A DNA stretch of 64,000 nucleotides from Bursaphelenchus xylophilus. Taxonomy: Eukaryota; Nematoda; Chromadorea; Rhabditida; Aphelenchoididae. This document shows, one piece after another, positions 20,201-30,497 of the stretch; the first letter of the stretch is position 1; every line of letters begins with the position of its first letter. A program made the position numbers and the translations under genes. The stretch covers positions 10,287,501 to 10,351,500 of the forward strand of contig CAJFCV020000005.1 of NCBI GenBank assembly GCA_904066235.2. The letters run 5' to 3'. Below the pieces are notes generated by a model that had not been told where the DNA came from, did no database searches, and saw only the letters and a list, made by a program, of their open reading frames with translations.

Positions 20201-23080
20201 GCACTTTCTATTGGAAGTTGTTATGCTTTCCAGAAGGTTTTTACGTGTGTCTGCGTGAAATTAAAAAGTCTAGTCGGATGACTGGAACATCCGTATATAG
20301 GTAGCTAAAACCTAGCCAAAAAGTTGGATTGTGTTGAATTTTTTAATCCTATAGGAAGTTAGCTATATAAAAGTATGGACGTTATAAGGTACATGGTTAA
20401 CCAAAAACTGTTTAAACACTTTGATTTACATCAAGGAATCAAAATTACAGTGAAATTTTTAAATTTATCTCATAGAAAATTCGAAGATTTTTGCCCGACC
20501 CTTGCATATTTGGGTGGGATTTTACATATACATAATAAGTTACACATACATATACATAACTTTAAAAAGTAGTAAAACAGCGTATAAGTCAAAAAAGGTT
20601 TAATCTAATTTCCATCCATTATTCTACAAAGCATTTGTGCTTTATTTTGCTGGTTTAGCATTAAAAATTTTTTACTTATCTACTTTCCGGGCCGGGCCGG
20701 GCCGAAAGTGTCGGCCCGGCCGATGGGCCGAAGCGGTCAGGCCGGCCCAGGGCTTTTTCAAATCTGCTCAGGCCCGGCCCAGCCCGATTGCCACCTCTAT
20801 TTGTAAGTTTGTTTTTTTATCAATCTGTCGCGAAAATAATGAGCACAATGTCGCCAATCGTTTCGCTGAAGTGAAGAGCAATTTTATTTTTTTTTTCATT
20901 TTCTTCTTTCATTTTCCCTCTGCGGCGATGCGATTTTCGACGCGACAGAGTGCTCATTATTTTCCCGACAGACTGATACCATTACAATTCCGTTTTGTTT
21001 TACAGTTATGTATCAGAAGCCGAGTATCCGGACAAAAAATACCCACATGTGTGCTCGGGGCCGGCGTATTTGATGACAAATGAGGCGGTGTGGAAGATTT
21101 TGAAGACGATTCCAAGCTTGAAATTCTTCAAATTCGAGGATATTCTGATCAGCGGGACGGCCAGGCAAAAGAGCAATATCCAGCTGATCTCATCGATGAT
21201 TGTGGATGGGAACTCGGCAACGCATGTAAGTGGATCTTGTTAATGAGTAACATTAGATACAGGGCCCTGTACAGGGTGTCTCATTTGCAAACTGAGTCTA
21301 CAGGGGCGTTCACAAACGACTCATTTTTTGCCAAAATTAATGACAGAGATGGAAGAGGCCGGCCGGGCTTCGGAAATTTCGAAAAAAGGCAGGACCGACG
21401 TTTTCTGGGGCCAGATTTGTTTAGAAATTTTTTTGTATTGAAACGGAAATTTGGAATGCCAATTTCGGTTTCTTGGCATTATGCAACAAGAGATATTTCT
21501 GCCTGAATACAGATTGAAAAAAATTTTTGCTGTTCGAAATGTTGCTGGGAACAACAAAACTCCCTAAAAGCGAGCCAAAAACACAATGCCAAAACATTGC
21601 CAAAATGGCGGGAAAAGTCTTGTTCAAAATTGTTTGAAAAAATCTTACTATATACAGGGTGACCCAAAATAACGGAGACAAATTTTGGAAGGGCCCACCG
21701 CGAAACACAGGCGTTATAGAAACACAAGCGACAGTGGGTAATATTCCATAAGACTTTCTCTATAATCCACGAAAATTTGGCGGAGTCGTCATGTCGCAGG
21801 AAAAAGTTACAGCTTAACAAAAATGCCTTGCGCCATTTTTTGGCCCTCAATTTTGGTTCCTTTGTATTGTGTAGAGCATGGCTGTACTACAGCTGCAGAA
21901 ATGGCAAGTTCATTTGTTTTGCTAGACTACTACGTCTCTAAGCAAGCAGTTATGTAGGTTTCTGGGCTACGGTTTTTATTTCTGCGGTGGTACCAATCTC
22001 AACATTGAAGATCGCCATTTTTTCCAAATTTTTTCGCTAAAAAATTCAGTTTTTTTAGAATAAAGCTAAAACCGCTAGAACGTATTCTATTCATAAATAC
22101 AATAATTCTGGAAAAAGCTGTGATTGCTTGCTGGTTGCAACAGATTTTCCTTGACAAGTTTCTCGCCCAGAACTACCCATGGCACGCGGCTTTGAGAAAG
22201 ATGGGTTATCGATAACAAAATGACAAGATAGATAAAAACGGCGCATTCTGCTCTTGTACACTTATGAATACGACTCTTGAGAATCGGCCTAGGGCACTTT
22301 CGGTCTTTATGTGTGACCGGCTCGACTGGTATTCCGCCTAAGGCAAAAATAAAGCACAATTCTAGTGATTACCAAATAACATTCCGTAGCAGTTACGAAA
22401 TGTTTCTCTTTTGGTTCTATGATGTTCCTTTAATCATGTTCTAGTAACTCATATTACATTTTGCCTTATCTAACATTTAAACTCCTTTTTACCGATACAT
22501 TTTCAAAAAAGGCCGATTTTTGCACTTCAACTCCCTGAAAATACTCGGCTGTAACTTTTGAACCATCGATAGTTGAGCTTAGTATGATGGCTCGTTTTAA
22601 AGGCCATATTGTGATAATTAAGGACAGCAAATCTCAAACTATTCCGAATTTTCTTTTTTGAGTAAGGCAGCTTTCTTGCAAAAAGACCCCACGGGTAGAA
22701 AAGTCCGAGTCAACCGGATATATTGATGTGGTTCAAGGCACAAGAGCGTCGTACAACAAAACTTCCGGTATATAAAACTACACTAACGTGGTACTGTAGC
22801 ATAAATAAGGAATCACTCATGAATCTTCATAGGCCGCAGAAAAAACGGGAAATCTTTTGTCTCCGTTATTTTGGGTCACCCTGTATTTATAATATAATAG
22901 TTAGGTCACCTTTATTTTCAGCCCATCCGTGTGGCCTTTTGTGACTTCAACGGTGTTCCATTACCGGCAACGATGCGGTTCGCTACGCCGGTCACCAACG
23001 TCTCAGCGGCATATCAGGAATTTAAGAGTTTGACTTGTAACCGGACGTTAAGCAGGCCAAATAAATTGATTTTCACATGA
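17258..23080 (+). CDS. GT31 beta-1,3-galactosyltransferase-like protein, copy 2
   Basis: Six exons: 17258-17330, 18001-18215, 18775-18899, 19786-20007, 21006-21225 and 22922-23080, giving 337 aa. Exons 1-3 have the same lengths as copy 1 (73, 215 and 125 nt) and all phases match, so the pair is a tandem duplication. Seen: signal anchor VLVCIALSGLVI (aa 13-24), ALIITAPANFEKRNDARNTW, VRFIVG, DILRYNYLDTYDLLPIKV, the catalytic DDD at aa 167-169 (KIDDDVVADL), YPHVCSGPAYLMT and FEDILISG. It looks intact although the gene has grown to 5.8 kb: intron 1 holds a minisatellite, intron 3 three repeats, intron 4 a hAT element and a MITE, intron 5 a 1.2-kb TIR element. Golgi glycosyltransferase role as for copy 1; acceptor unknown. 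Confidence 0.9.
17415..17805. repeat. 32-bp minisatellite carrying one GCAC box per unit
   Basis: About ten tandem units of GCACTGTGCAAATTCTGAGG with ACTTTTTCAGCC (32 bp) from about 17488, some with GCACCGTGC. It sits in intron 1 of GT31 copy 2. Two irregular boxes precede it at 17423 and 17456. Confidence 0.9.
18926..19056. repeat. TA-MITE, subtype G, short
   Basis: In GT31-2 intron 3. The left end is TCGCTCTGTCGGGAAAATAA; the right end stops at CCCGACAGATG. Confidence 0.8.
19059..19455. repeat. GACGCTCAGA-family dispersed repeat
   Basis: CTCCAAGCGCGATGCTTAGA at the start; TAGCTCGCGCTTTGCCGAAA and GTCCGCTCTCCACGATTTGC inside; TGTGTGTAAAATTCAAAG near the end. Confidence 0.65.
19456..19703. 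repeat. GATCCAGTGG-family MITE in GT31-2 intron 3
   Basis: CAGTGACGGACCTGATCCAG at the left, CACTAGATCAGGCCTGTCTTTG at the right. The inner arms are AAAAACGTACCATTGTGCAT and its complement. Confidence 0.75.
20013..20799. mobile_element. Non-autonomous hAT element, 787 bp
   Basis: Terminal inverted repeats begin TAGAGGTGGCAATCGGGC and contain several GGGCCGGGCC repeats. Both flanks are TTTGTAAG, an 8-bp target duplication (20005-20012, 20800-20807), diagnostic of hAT. The AT-rich interior has no transposase. The insertion hit the exon-4 splice donor of GT31 copy 2 and duplicated it. Confidence 0.92.
20818..20978. repeat. TA-MITE, subtype G
   Basis: A full copy in GT31-2 intron 4, 10 bp after the hAT target duplication and 27 bp before exon 5. 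Confidence 0.88.
21655..22883. mobile_element. 1.23-kb TIR element, CAGGGTGACCC ends
   Basis: The terminal inverted repeat CAGGGTGACCCAAAATAACG (extending to about 28 bp with GAGACAAA) is flanked by TA. It fills most of GT31-2 intron 5. No transposase domain is recognisable; a 90-codon frame at 22359-22087 (-) matches nothing I know. TA duplication suggests the Tc1/mariner group. Confidence 0.75.
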
Positions 23081-24004
23081 AGTTTTTTGAAAGTGTGATA
23101 TTGATGAATGTGTACGGACAGTTGTTGGATGTAACAGTACTAGAACTCCTTGATTTTAATTTAGGGGTGGTTTCTAATCTACAGCTTGTCACAAGAATTT
23201 TAAAAGTGATATGTCAAATGGGGGTGCTTTTTAGGACACTTGTGGTCATAAGTCCCAAATAACGCCTCGATGGGCTGAACCACTATTATGCCGTTACTCA
23301 GTAGGGTACTCTCTTCCGTTTTTGCCAGGAAGTGCTAACTCACGACAAACCGAAATAGAACAAAGATGTCTCCCGCCCACTTTAGAGTTTCGTCGAAAAA
23401 CCACACGAAAAATTCTGTGGTGACATTTCGTGTGAGTTTGACCGACACTGTGTGTGCGAAGTGCCGAAACGAGGAGGGAGACTCCCTGGGTTACAGTGCA
23501 ACTTGTCCGGAAAGGCTTAAAATTGAGGTGACTTACAAAGAACGATCACAGCGATCGTAAAAGGCACCAGGAGAACAGTAATTGCAAATAGCATCGACTC
23601 AAACGTAGTAATAAAGCCTAAAAGTTCGTCTGATGGTTACTCCGAGGTCTGCAAGAGTTGCCTCATAAAGCCAGAACCCCTTCGACTTCTGTAAATGGCG
23701 CAGATACAAACCCGGAATCGAAATACAGTAGACGCATGGAGTTGTTGAAGAAACGAAACACACAAAATGCAGATTGTATTCTTATCTTCTCGTCTGCGTT
23801 GTACATATTTTCAGGAAATGCGGCTTTCTTCTCCAATTCATACCACACAGATGTGGTGAAACTGTGTGACACTGGCAGGGTAAAAACACAACCTTCTGTT
23901 TTTTGTACTTCTTAAAGAGATTTATACGAATCAACGTCTGGGCATTCAACATTGGCGTTTCGTATTCCTCGAGGTCAGGTTGATATCTAGCCTCGTTTTC
24001 TGTT
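23081..24004. other. Intergenic, upstream of srh copy 1
   Basis: 23081-23580 has no recognisable gene. From about 23588 (ATAGCATCGACTCAAA) the sequence matches the upstream blocks of srh copies 2 (28408-28827) and 3 (33790-34211). Frames in this block are disrupted differently in each copy, so I do not call a coding exon. Confidence 0.6.
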
Positions 24005-25278
24005 ATGGGGATCTTCTTGAATGAATCTGACATACCGTCCGCTGAATTGCTACACTTCTACGTGGTGTTTGAGAACACTGCTCTCGGGATTACCGTAATC
24101 ATGGTTCCCTTCACAATTCTCGTCATGGTTTTCAGTACGTCTTAAATTACCATTTATAAAACTATGGTTTTAGCTAGTAACAGTGTTATCAACGCCTATC
24201 GACTACTCTTGATCAACGAATTGTCGTGGTAAGGGATTACAATTCACAACCGCAGTTATGATATTGTTCAAGGTCGTTGGTACTTGACATTACAGCTGCG
24301 TTAATCGGCGCTGTATCTTTATTCCCTCTGCCCTGTTACTACGGTGTGAGCGTCACCAGCGCCCTCTCCCACACGCAGCAACTAATTAACTTCGTCGTCG
24401 GGATCGGCGTTTTGATAATGAAAGACTTCTCCATCTTCTACCAATTGGAATACATTCTTGTGAAGTCGCTTGCGATGGATTCGAAGATTAGAACGTTATT
24501 TCAGATAGTACCAAAGAGCGGCGTGGTGCTCATACATCTCGGGATTATTGTCAGTGTTCTCGGGGCAGTACTAGTAAGTCAGGCCGATCAATAAATTCTC
24601 GAGGGCGACACAATTGTATGTACATACGAAGCTGCCAATGATTTCCAACTTTCTCCCTATCTTTAGGGTCCAATAATTTACTATTTGCCCAATCAAGGAG
24701 AACAGAAACGACTTTTCATATCCCTTGATCCATTCGTCGGCAAACTCTACGAGGACCATCCCGATATCATCTGCTTTATAGATGGAGAAAACACCGCAAA
24801 AGCACTTATAGTCGGATTTATCGCTCTCTCCGCAACTCCGTTTATTGGGCTCGTCTTTTTGATCATAATGTACAATTCCATGCATCAAAGCAATGGGTCA
24901 ACCCACACTTACCGTCTTCAAAAGATGCTCTTCCGTTCGCTTGTCTTTCAGTTAATCGCGTTCACCTTTCTCCTGTGTCTTCCAGTCATGATGCTGATGA
25001 GTGCGCTCCTCTTTCAACTTCGGGACGGTCCAACTATCACTGTGATTTGCTTCTGTTTCGTCTTGATGCACACTCCGATCGATTGTTTTATGATTCTGTA
25101 TTTCATCAAGCCCTATCGAATCGTCGTTGCGCATTTACTCAAAGTCCTGCAGACGTATGGCGATACGACAATACAATATACAACTCATCGGCTATCCCCG
25201 TTGAGTCAGTACTTTTTTCAACGCAAGTCAAATGTGGATCTCTCCAGGGCATCAACAACTCAAGTTCAGCATTTCTAA
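24005..25278 (+). CDS. Serpentine receptor class H (srh)-like chemoreceptor, copy 1
   Basis: Four exons: 24005-24134, 24174-24228, 24273-24573 and 24667-25278, giving 365 aa, all GT-AG. Seen: extracellular N-terminus, TM1 (LGITVIMVPFTILVMVF), the TM2 motif NELSWSLVLDITAAL, PCYYGVSVTSAL, TM4-TM6 in exon 4, and the TM7 end HTPIDCFMILYFIKPYR that parallels the srh KPYR motif. Ser/Thr-rich cytosolic tail ending VQHF. SRH proteins are nematode 7-TM GPCRs, mostly chemosensory. Nearly identical to copy 2 except for a 133-bp stretch of exon 4 that is instead identical to copy 3. The start is the first ATG, immediately before TM1. Confidence 0.9.
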
Positions 25279-25338
25279 ATATCCTGTATTTCTTGTAAAA
25301 ATTCTGTCAAAAACATAAAATGGAACGTTAGGTTGTAT

Positions 25339-25517
25339 TACTAGTCGCGCCATAAAGTACTGACACATTTTGTCGCGGGTGTCGCGCGGGAAAATTGGAG
25401 TGGCTCGCGCGAAAGTGCATGTCGCTAGTGCAAAAAAGGGGGATTGCTGCGACGGGTCCGAAAGGAAAACAAAAATACACTGTGCAAATTTCTCAGGACT
25501 TTATGTCGCGCCTAGTA
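25339..25517. repeat. GCAC-box inverted-repeat element, TACTAGTCGCG ends
   Basis: TTACTAGTCGCGCCATAAAG at the left, CAGGACTTTATGTCGCGCCTAGTA at the right, one degraded box (ACACTGTGC). Present at the same place after srh copy 2, so it predates that duplication. Confidence 0.8.
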
Positions 25518-25709
25518 TACTCCGCGCATTTAATTTGGACCAATCTGGATCTCAAAAACTAAGCAAGGGCCCAACTCGATTCTTCTTGCATAATAACCTA
25601 TTGTCATAAAGAACAACCTTGAACAAAAAACAATCACATTTCAGATAAGTATAAATTCTTAAATTGCAATTTAAGGTTTCTGGTGCGCAGGAAATTTTGA
25701 TCAACCTTG

Positions 25710-25868
25710 TATCGGTCTGTCGGGAAAAAAACGGCGGATCGTCGCGCCTCCGAATCGCCCATCATCGCTTTGCGACTGCAAGCCGCGGCTTGGGATTTGG
25801 TGCGCGACAGCGGCGAGGCGAGACATTTTGATGCGACAATCCGCCGTTATTTTTCCGACAGACTGATA
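25710..25868. repeat. TA-MITE, subtype C, with a paralogous empty site
   Basis: Inserted at CCTTG-TA-AAAACTT. The duplicate block at about 32495 reads CCTTGTAAAAACTT without the element. This shows directly that the insertion consumed a TA and duplicated it. Confidence 0.95.
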
Positions 25869-26470
25869 AAAACTTATTTTGCTTGCTGAGTTGGTCGATT
25901 TTATTGTTGTAGATAATGAATACGGATCGGAAAAACAATATTCTGAGGATATGCAAACGATATCGGGTCGAAACCGTGTGTATCGTAGGTTCTTAGGACT
26001 TCTTTGTGGGTTAAACACCAGGACTCTTATCTCCTTCAGCGGCTAATCCAATTTATTTGGTTCACCTATTTTCTCGATAAAATTCAATATCCGATAATTT
26101 CAATTATGACTTTTTATTGACAGTAGTTTCAAATTAACACGCACAAGACCAAATACAATAAGACGGAATAAATATGTTATCGGAGACAAAGACTAAATAA
26201 AGAGAGACAAATTAGACTAACTAAAGGGACAAAGTAAACTAACTAAAAAGGACAAAATGAACTAACTACGTTTATATAAACAAAATAATACTCTAATTAT
26301 TATCTAACCTAAACTACTATTTACTAAATAACTAAAGGGGTAAATAAAAACAACAGTTTCTCACCAATTCAATCTCCACACTGAAGCCAAAAATCCGTTG
26401 TGTTGTTGACGTGGCTTTTGGTCCCTCTTGTTTTCGTGTTGAGACCTCTTGACTTAGATGGTGTAACCAC

Positions 26471-26773
26471 CTACACACCCCCTCTCGGATAATGTCGTCC
26501 TCGCCCTCCGCGTCGTCCACGATGGTAAGGTGATTGGTTGTTGATGGTGTTGGCGAGGAGATTCGCGAGCAGAGCAGTCAATTGATTGTTGTCTTGTGGT
26601 GGTGTGCAGTGCTGCTGGTGATGCGGTCTGGCTGAAGACGGGTGTTCATGTGTTGAAGGGGCCGTTGGGTGATGAGACGGAGATGGATATAGGATGGGTG
26701 GAGTGGGGGACGGTGGCAGATGTTGCGGATGACGGAAGAAGGTGCATGTGACTCGGTTTAACCACGTGCCCAT
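26471..26773 (-). CDS. Pro/His-rich, RG-rich open frame, copy 1 (unknown)
   Basis: A 100-codon frame: MGTWLNRV start, a Pro/Ser/His-rich middle (HLPPSPTPPILYPSPS), then NQLTALLANLLANTINN and a C-terminal RGRRGGRGRHYPRGG box such as binds RNA. A second copy is at 33429-33100 with few changes. Possible upstream acceptors end in TCTTATGAACAG and CCTCCCACAG, and an AATAAA on this strand lies near 26115. It could be the last exon of a gene or of a decayed retroelement gag. No family recognised. Confidence 0.35.
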   Translation of the reverse strand: MGTWLNRVTCTFFRHPQHLPPSPTPPILYPSPSHHPTAPSTHEHPSSARPHHQQHCTPPQDNNQLTALLANLLANTINNQSPYHRGRRGGRGRHYPRGGV

Positions 26774-27153
26774 GTGTATGTCGTTTCATTGACGTGACAC
26801 CTCATTTAGTTGATGGAGTGTGGCTGTGGGGCATTTTGCCAGTAGATGCTTAGCTGTTCATAAGAAAAAAGGTTATTATCAAAATTAGAAAAACAAAAAA
26901 AAATGGAAGCTTACGCTTGCGGGTCTACCAACTGATCGCCTTCCTGTGGGAGGAATGGGTTAACAGATTATTAGAAGACATTGAAGTAAAGCCTAATTTT
27001 CGACACAGTCTGATCGGTATTGTGGTCTCTCTCACTACCCTCTTCAGTTGAAATTTTCAAATGTTTTTCCCATACCCGGGTAACCAAAGTTGGTCCGAAT
27101 TGGTACACTTTGGGCCGAGTTAGGAGGGGGGTCAAAACATTGTACACGAAGTA

Positions 27154-28403
27154 TTAGGTTGTCCCACAAATAATGTCCCTCTTTGAAAAATTTACTTCTG
27201 CGACAAAATTTACCGTAATAACAGCAATCTAATTAATCAAAATAATTACCATATGCTTTAACACGCTGATTACAACGTGCCAAGCATTTTTTTATTCCAG
27301 TAGTTTAAAAGTCCCGGCTTCTGGAGCCGATAAAACTTTTGGAGGCCTTTTCAAGGGCGTCTTAATTGATGAATTTTCTACCACGGATGAAACGTGGTAG
27401 ATCCTTGGACAGGTGGTAATCTGCATAGGCTATCTCTAACGAATATACCAGACGAAGAAGAGTCTCGTATCTCGGTTAATTCGGCTTCTGGAGGGTAATT
27501 TTTAGAAGGTGAGGTTGCGCGTTTCCGTTAAAAATGTTCGAACTTCTGTGGCGTACCGTGGAAGGCCGATTGTGGAACAAGCTGTCTATGCAGGTACAGT
27601 AGGAGGTGGTGTTTACAGTTTGGCCCGGTTCCAGGAATCGGTAATGCACGAATCCCACGTTGCGCCATCAAAAATTGACCGTCACCGCCTTCTAGAGGAA
27701 CTCAAACCTTGGGACGTGCTGTGGTGATACCCCGGATGACCACCTTTGAGAAAATCTTGCCTAGGTGTCGTAGGTGATTCACATTTTGTCACAAGCTATG
27801 ATACGATCCAGAAAAGCAGGATCTTAGGCTCGGTAAAGCAAAAAAAACGAAGCCTTAATTCTGGGCCTTGGTCCAATAATATGGGAAGAATTTGTCGAGC
27901 TTTTTCTTGAATTTATCGACATTGCACTGTTATCCACCGATAATTTTGATACCACCACAATGCCGGAAAGGCGTCGGACGTGGATTTCATGACTTTCGTT
28001 GACCTATCACCTCAGGGTAAATTCGCAAAGCTGGCATGACGTGTTTTTCCTTCGGGGTTCCTGTGGCTAGGTCGAATTTTTTTAAACGCTCGTTTCACCG
28101 TGGCCGGACTCACAGCACACTGGCCGAACATGGCGTTGACATTTGGTGTAACTTCTAAAACTTTCGTACCCTGTTTTTGCTCCCACAAGTTGATGGCACA
28201 AATCGTCCCTTTTTCCGAAATTTTGAAGTCGGGCTAAATTACTGTAATTTCATCGAAATATGGCATATGACATATTAAACGAAAGGTTGAAATCATGGCT
28301 ACAAAATGGTAGAATATTACGAAATTTGGTTGTTGCTTACGTTTTTTATAGACCTTTGACTTGACCCCTCTCGAAGAGGGACATTATTTATGGGACAACC
28401 TAA
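27154..28403 (-). mobile_element. Decayed mariner transposon
   Basis: 1250 bp with terminal inverted repeats TTAGGTTGTCCCAHAAATAA, flanked by TA. The minus strand encodes mariner transposase in broken frames: an LDRIIACDKM stretch aligns with the first catalytic Asp region, and GFVHYRFLEPGQT ... NGNAQPHLLKI (27658-27476) aligns with the second Asp and the HDNARPH motif, here changed. Several stops and shifts; inactive. The duplicate block at 33787 shows the empty TA site, so it inserted after the srh unit was duplicated. Confidence 0.92.
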
Positions 28404-28827
28404 TATTATATAATAGCATCGACTCAAAGGTAGTATTAAAGCCAAAAAATTTTTGTCTGACGGTTACTCCGAGGGCTCTAGCAGTTGCCTCATAAAGCCA
28501 GACCCCCTTCGACTTCTGTAAATGGCGAAGCTACAAACCCGCCGTCCAAATACAGTAAACGCATAGAGTTGTTGAAGAAATGAAATACAAAAAGGCGCAG
28601 ATTGTATCCTATCTTCTCGTCTGCGTTGTATTTTCAGGAAATGCGGCTTATTCCTCCAATCCATACTCCATAGATGTGGTGAAACTGTGGGACACTGACA
28701 GGGTAAAAACACAACCTTCCGTTTTTTGTACTTCTCAAAGAGATTTATACGAATCAACGTCTGGGCCTTCAACATTGGCGTTGCGTCTTCCTCGAGGTCA
28801 GGTTGATATCTAGCCTCGTTTTCTGTT
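28404..28827. other. Upstream block of srh copy 2
   Basis: Matches the upstream sequence of copies 1 and 3. In this copy a frame from 28580 begins with a signal-like segment (IVSYLLVCVVFSGNAAYS), but a 1-base difference breaks it in copy 3 and copy 1 has a stop, so I treat it as non-coding. Confidence 0.5.
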
Positions 28828-30101
28828 ATGGGGATCTTCTTGAATGAATCTGACATACCGTCCGCTGAATTGCTACACTTCTACGTGGTGTTTGAGAACA
28901 CTGCTCTCGGGATTACCGTAATCATGGTTCCCTTCACAATTCTCGTCATGGTTTTCAGTACGTCTTAAATTACCATTTATAAAAGTATGGTTTTAGCTAG
29001 TAACAGTGTTATCAACGCCTATCGACTACTCTTGATCAACGAATTGTCGTGGTAAGGGATTACAATTCACAACCGCAGTTATGATATTGTTCAAGGTCGT
29101 TGGTACTTGATATTACAGCTGGGTTAATCGGCGCTGTATCTTTATTCCCTCTGCCCTGTTACTACGGTGTGAGCGTCACCAGCGCCCTCTCCCACACGCA
29201 GCAACTAATTAACTTCGTCGTCGGGATCGGCGTTTTTATAATGAAAGACTTCTCCATCTTCTACCAATTGGAATACATTCTTGTGAAGTCGCTTGCGATG
29301 GATTCGAAGATTAGAACATTACTTCTGATGATACCAAAGAGCGGCTTGGTGCTCATACATCTCGGGATTATTGTCGGTGTTCTCGGGGCAGTACTAGTAA
29401 GTCAGACCGATCAATAAATTCTCGAGGGCGACACAATTGTATGTACATACGAAGCTGCCAATGATTTCCAACTTTCTCCCTATCTTTAGGGTCCAATAAT
29501 TTACTATTTGCCCAATCAAGGAGAACAGAAGCGACTTTTCATATCCCTTGATCCATTCGTCGGCAAACTCTACGAGGACCATCCCGATATCATCTGCTTT
29601 ATAGATGGAGAAAACACCGCAAAAGCACTTATAGTCGGATTTATCGCTCTCTCCGCAACTCCGTTTATTGGGCTCGTCTTTTTGATCATAATGTACAATT
29701 CCATGCATCAAAGCAATGGGTCAACCCACACTTACCGTCTTCAAAAGATGCTCTTCCGTTCGCTTGTCTTTCAGTTAATCGCGTTCACCTTTCTCCTGTG
29801 TCTTCCAGTCATGATGGTGATGATTGCGCTCCTCTATGAACTTCGTAACGGCCCAATTATCACTGTGATTTGCTTCTGTTTCCTCTTGATGCACACTCCT
29901 TTCGATTGTTTCATGATTTTGTATTTCATCAAGCCCTATCGAATCGTCGTTGCGCATTTACTCAAAGTCCTGCAGACGTATGGCGATACGACAATACAAT
30001 ATACAACTCATCGGCTATCCCCGTTGAGTCAGTACTTTTTTCAACGCAAGTCAAATGTGGATATCTCCAGGGCATCAACAACTCAAGTTCAGCATTTCTA
30101 A
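28828..30101 (+). CDS. Serpentine receptor class H (srh)-like chemoreceptor, copy 2
   Basis: Exons 28828-28957, 28997-29051, 29096-29396 and 29490-30101, giving 365 aa with every splice site conserved relative to copy 1 (constant offset of 4823 bp). The two proteins differ at a handful of sites, concentrated in TM6-TM7: VMIALLYELRNGPI and HTPFD here, against LMSALLFQLRDGPT and HTPID in copies 1 and 3. Frame and motifs are otherwise intact. Followed by the same GCAC-box element, then by a TTAA insertion. Role as for copy 1. Confidence 0.9.
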
Positions 30102-30161
30102 ATATCCTGTATTTCTTGTAAAAATTCTGTCAAAAACATAAAATGGAACGTCAGCTTGTAT

Positions 30162-30340
30162 TACTAGTCGCGCCATCAAGTCCTGACACATTTTGTCTCG
30201 GGTGTCGCGCGAGAAAATTGGAGTGGCTCGCGCGAAAGTGCATGTCGCTAGTGCAAAAAAGGGGGATTGCTGCGACGGGTCCGAAAGGAAAACAAAAATG
30301 CACTGTGCAAATTTCTCAGGACTTTATGTCGCGCCTAGTA
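30162..30340. repeat. GCAC-box inverted-repeat element, duplicate of 25339
   Basis: Same position and boundaries as after srh copy 1; the internal box here is intact (GCACTGTGC). Confidence 0.82.
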
Positions 30341-30497
30341 TACTCCGCGCATTTAATTTGGACCAATCTGGATCTCAAAAACTAAGCAAGGGCCGAACTC
30401 GATTCTTCTTGCATAATAACCTATTGTCATAAAGAACAACCTTGAACAAAAAACAATCACATTTCAGATAAATATAAATTCTTAAATTGCAATTTAA

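Larger units (their letters stand above)
25675..27151. repeat. Duplicated intergenic block, copy 1
   Basis: Nearly identical to 32461-33786 apart from the MITE at 25710. It lies downstream of srh copy 1 as its partner lies downstream of srh copy 2, defining a tandem unit of about 3.5 kb (srh plus block). Confidence 0.9.

Noticed and set aside
20375..20572. 65-codon frame inside the hAT element
   Set aside because: No hAT dimerisation or catalytic motif; AT-rich chance frame in a non-autonomous element.
23782..24033. Antisense 83-codon frame upstream of each srh gene
   Set aside because: It overlaps the srh exon 1 region, the start is lost in copy 3, and amino-acid changes are as frequent as silent ones; a by-product of the duplicated DNA.
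28580..28813. Signal-peptide-like frame before srh copy 2
   Set aside because: Broken by a 1-base shift in copy 3 and a stop in copy 1; no splice link to the receptor is needed, since ATG 28828 starts a complete protein.
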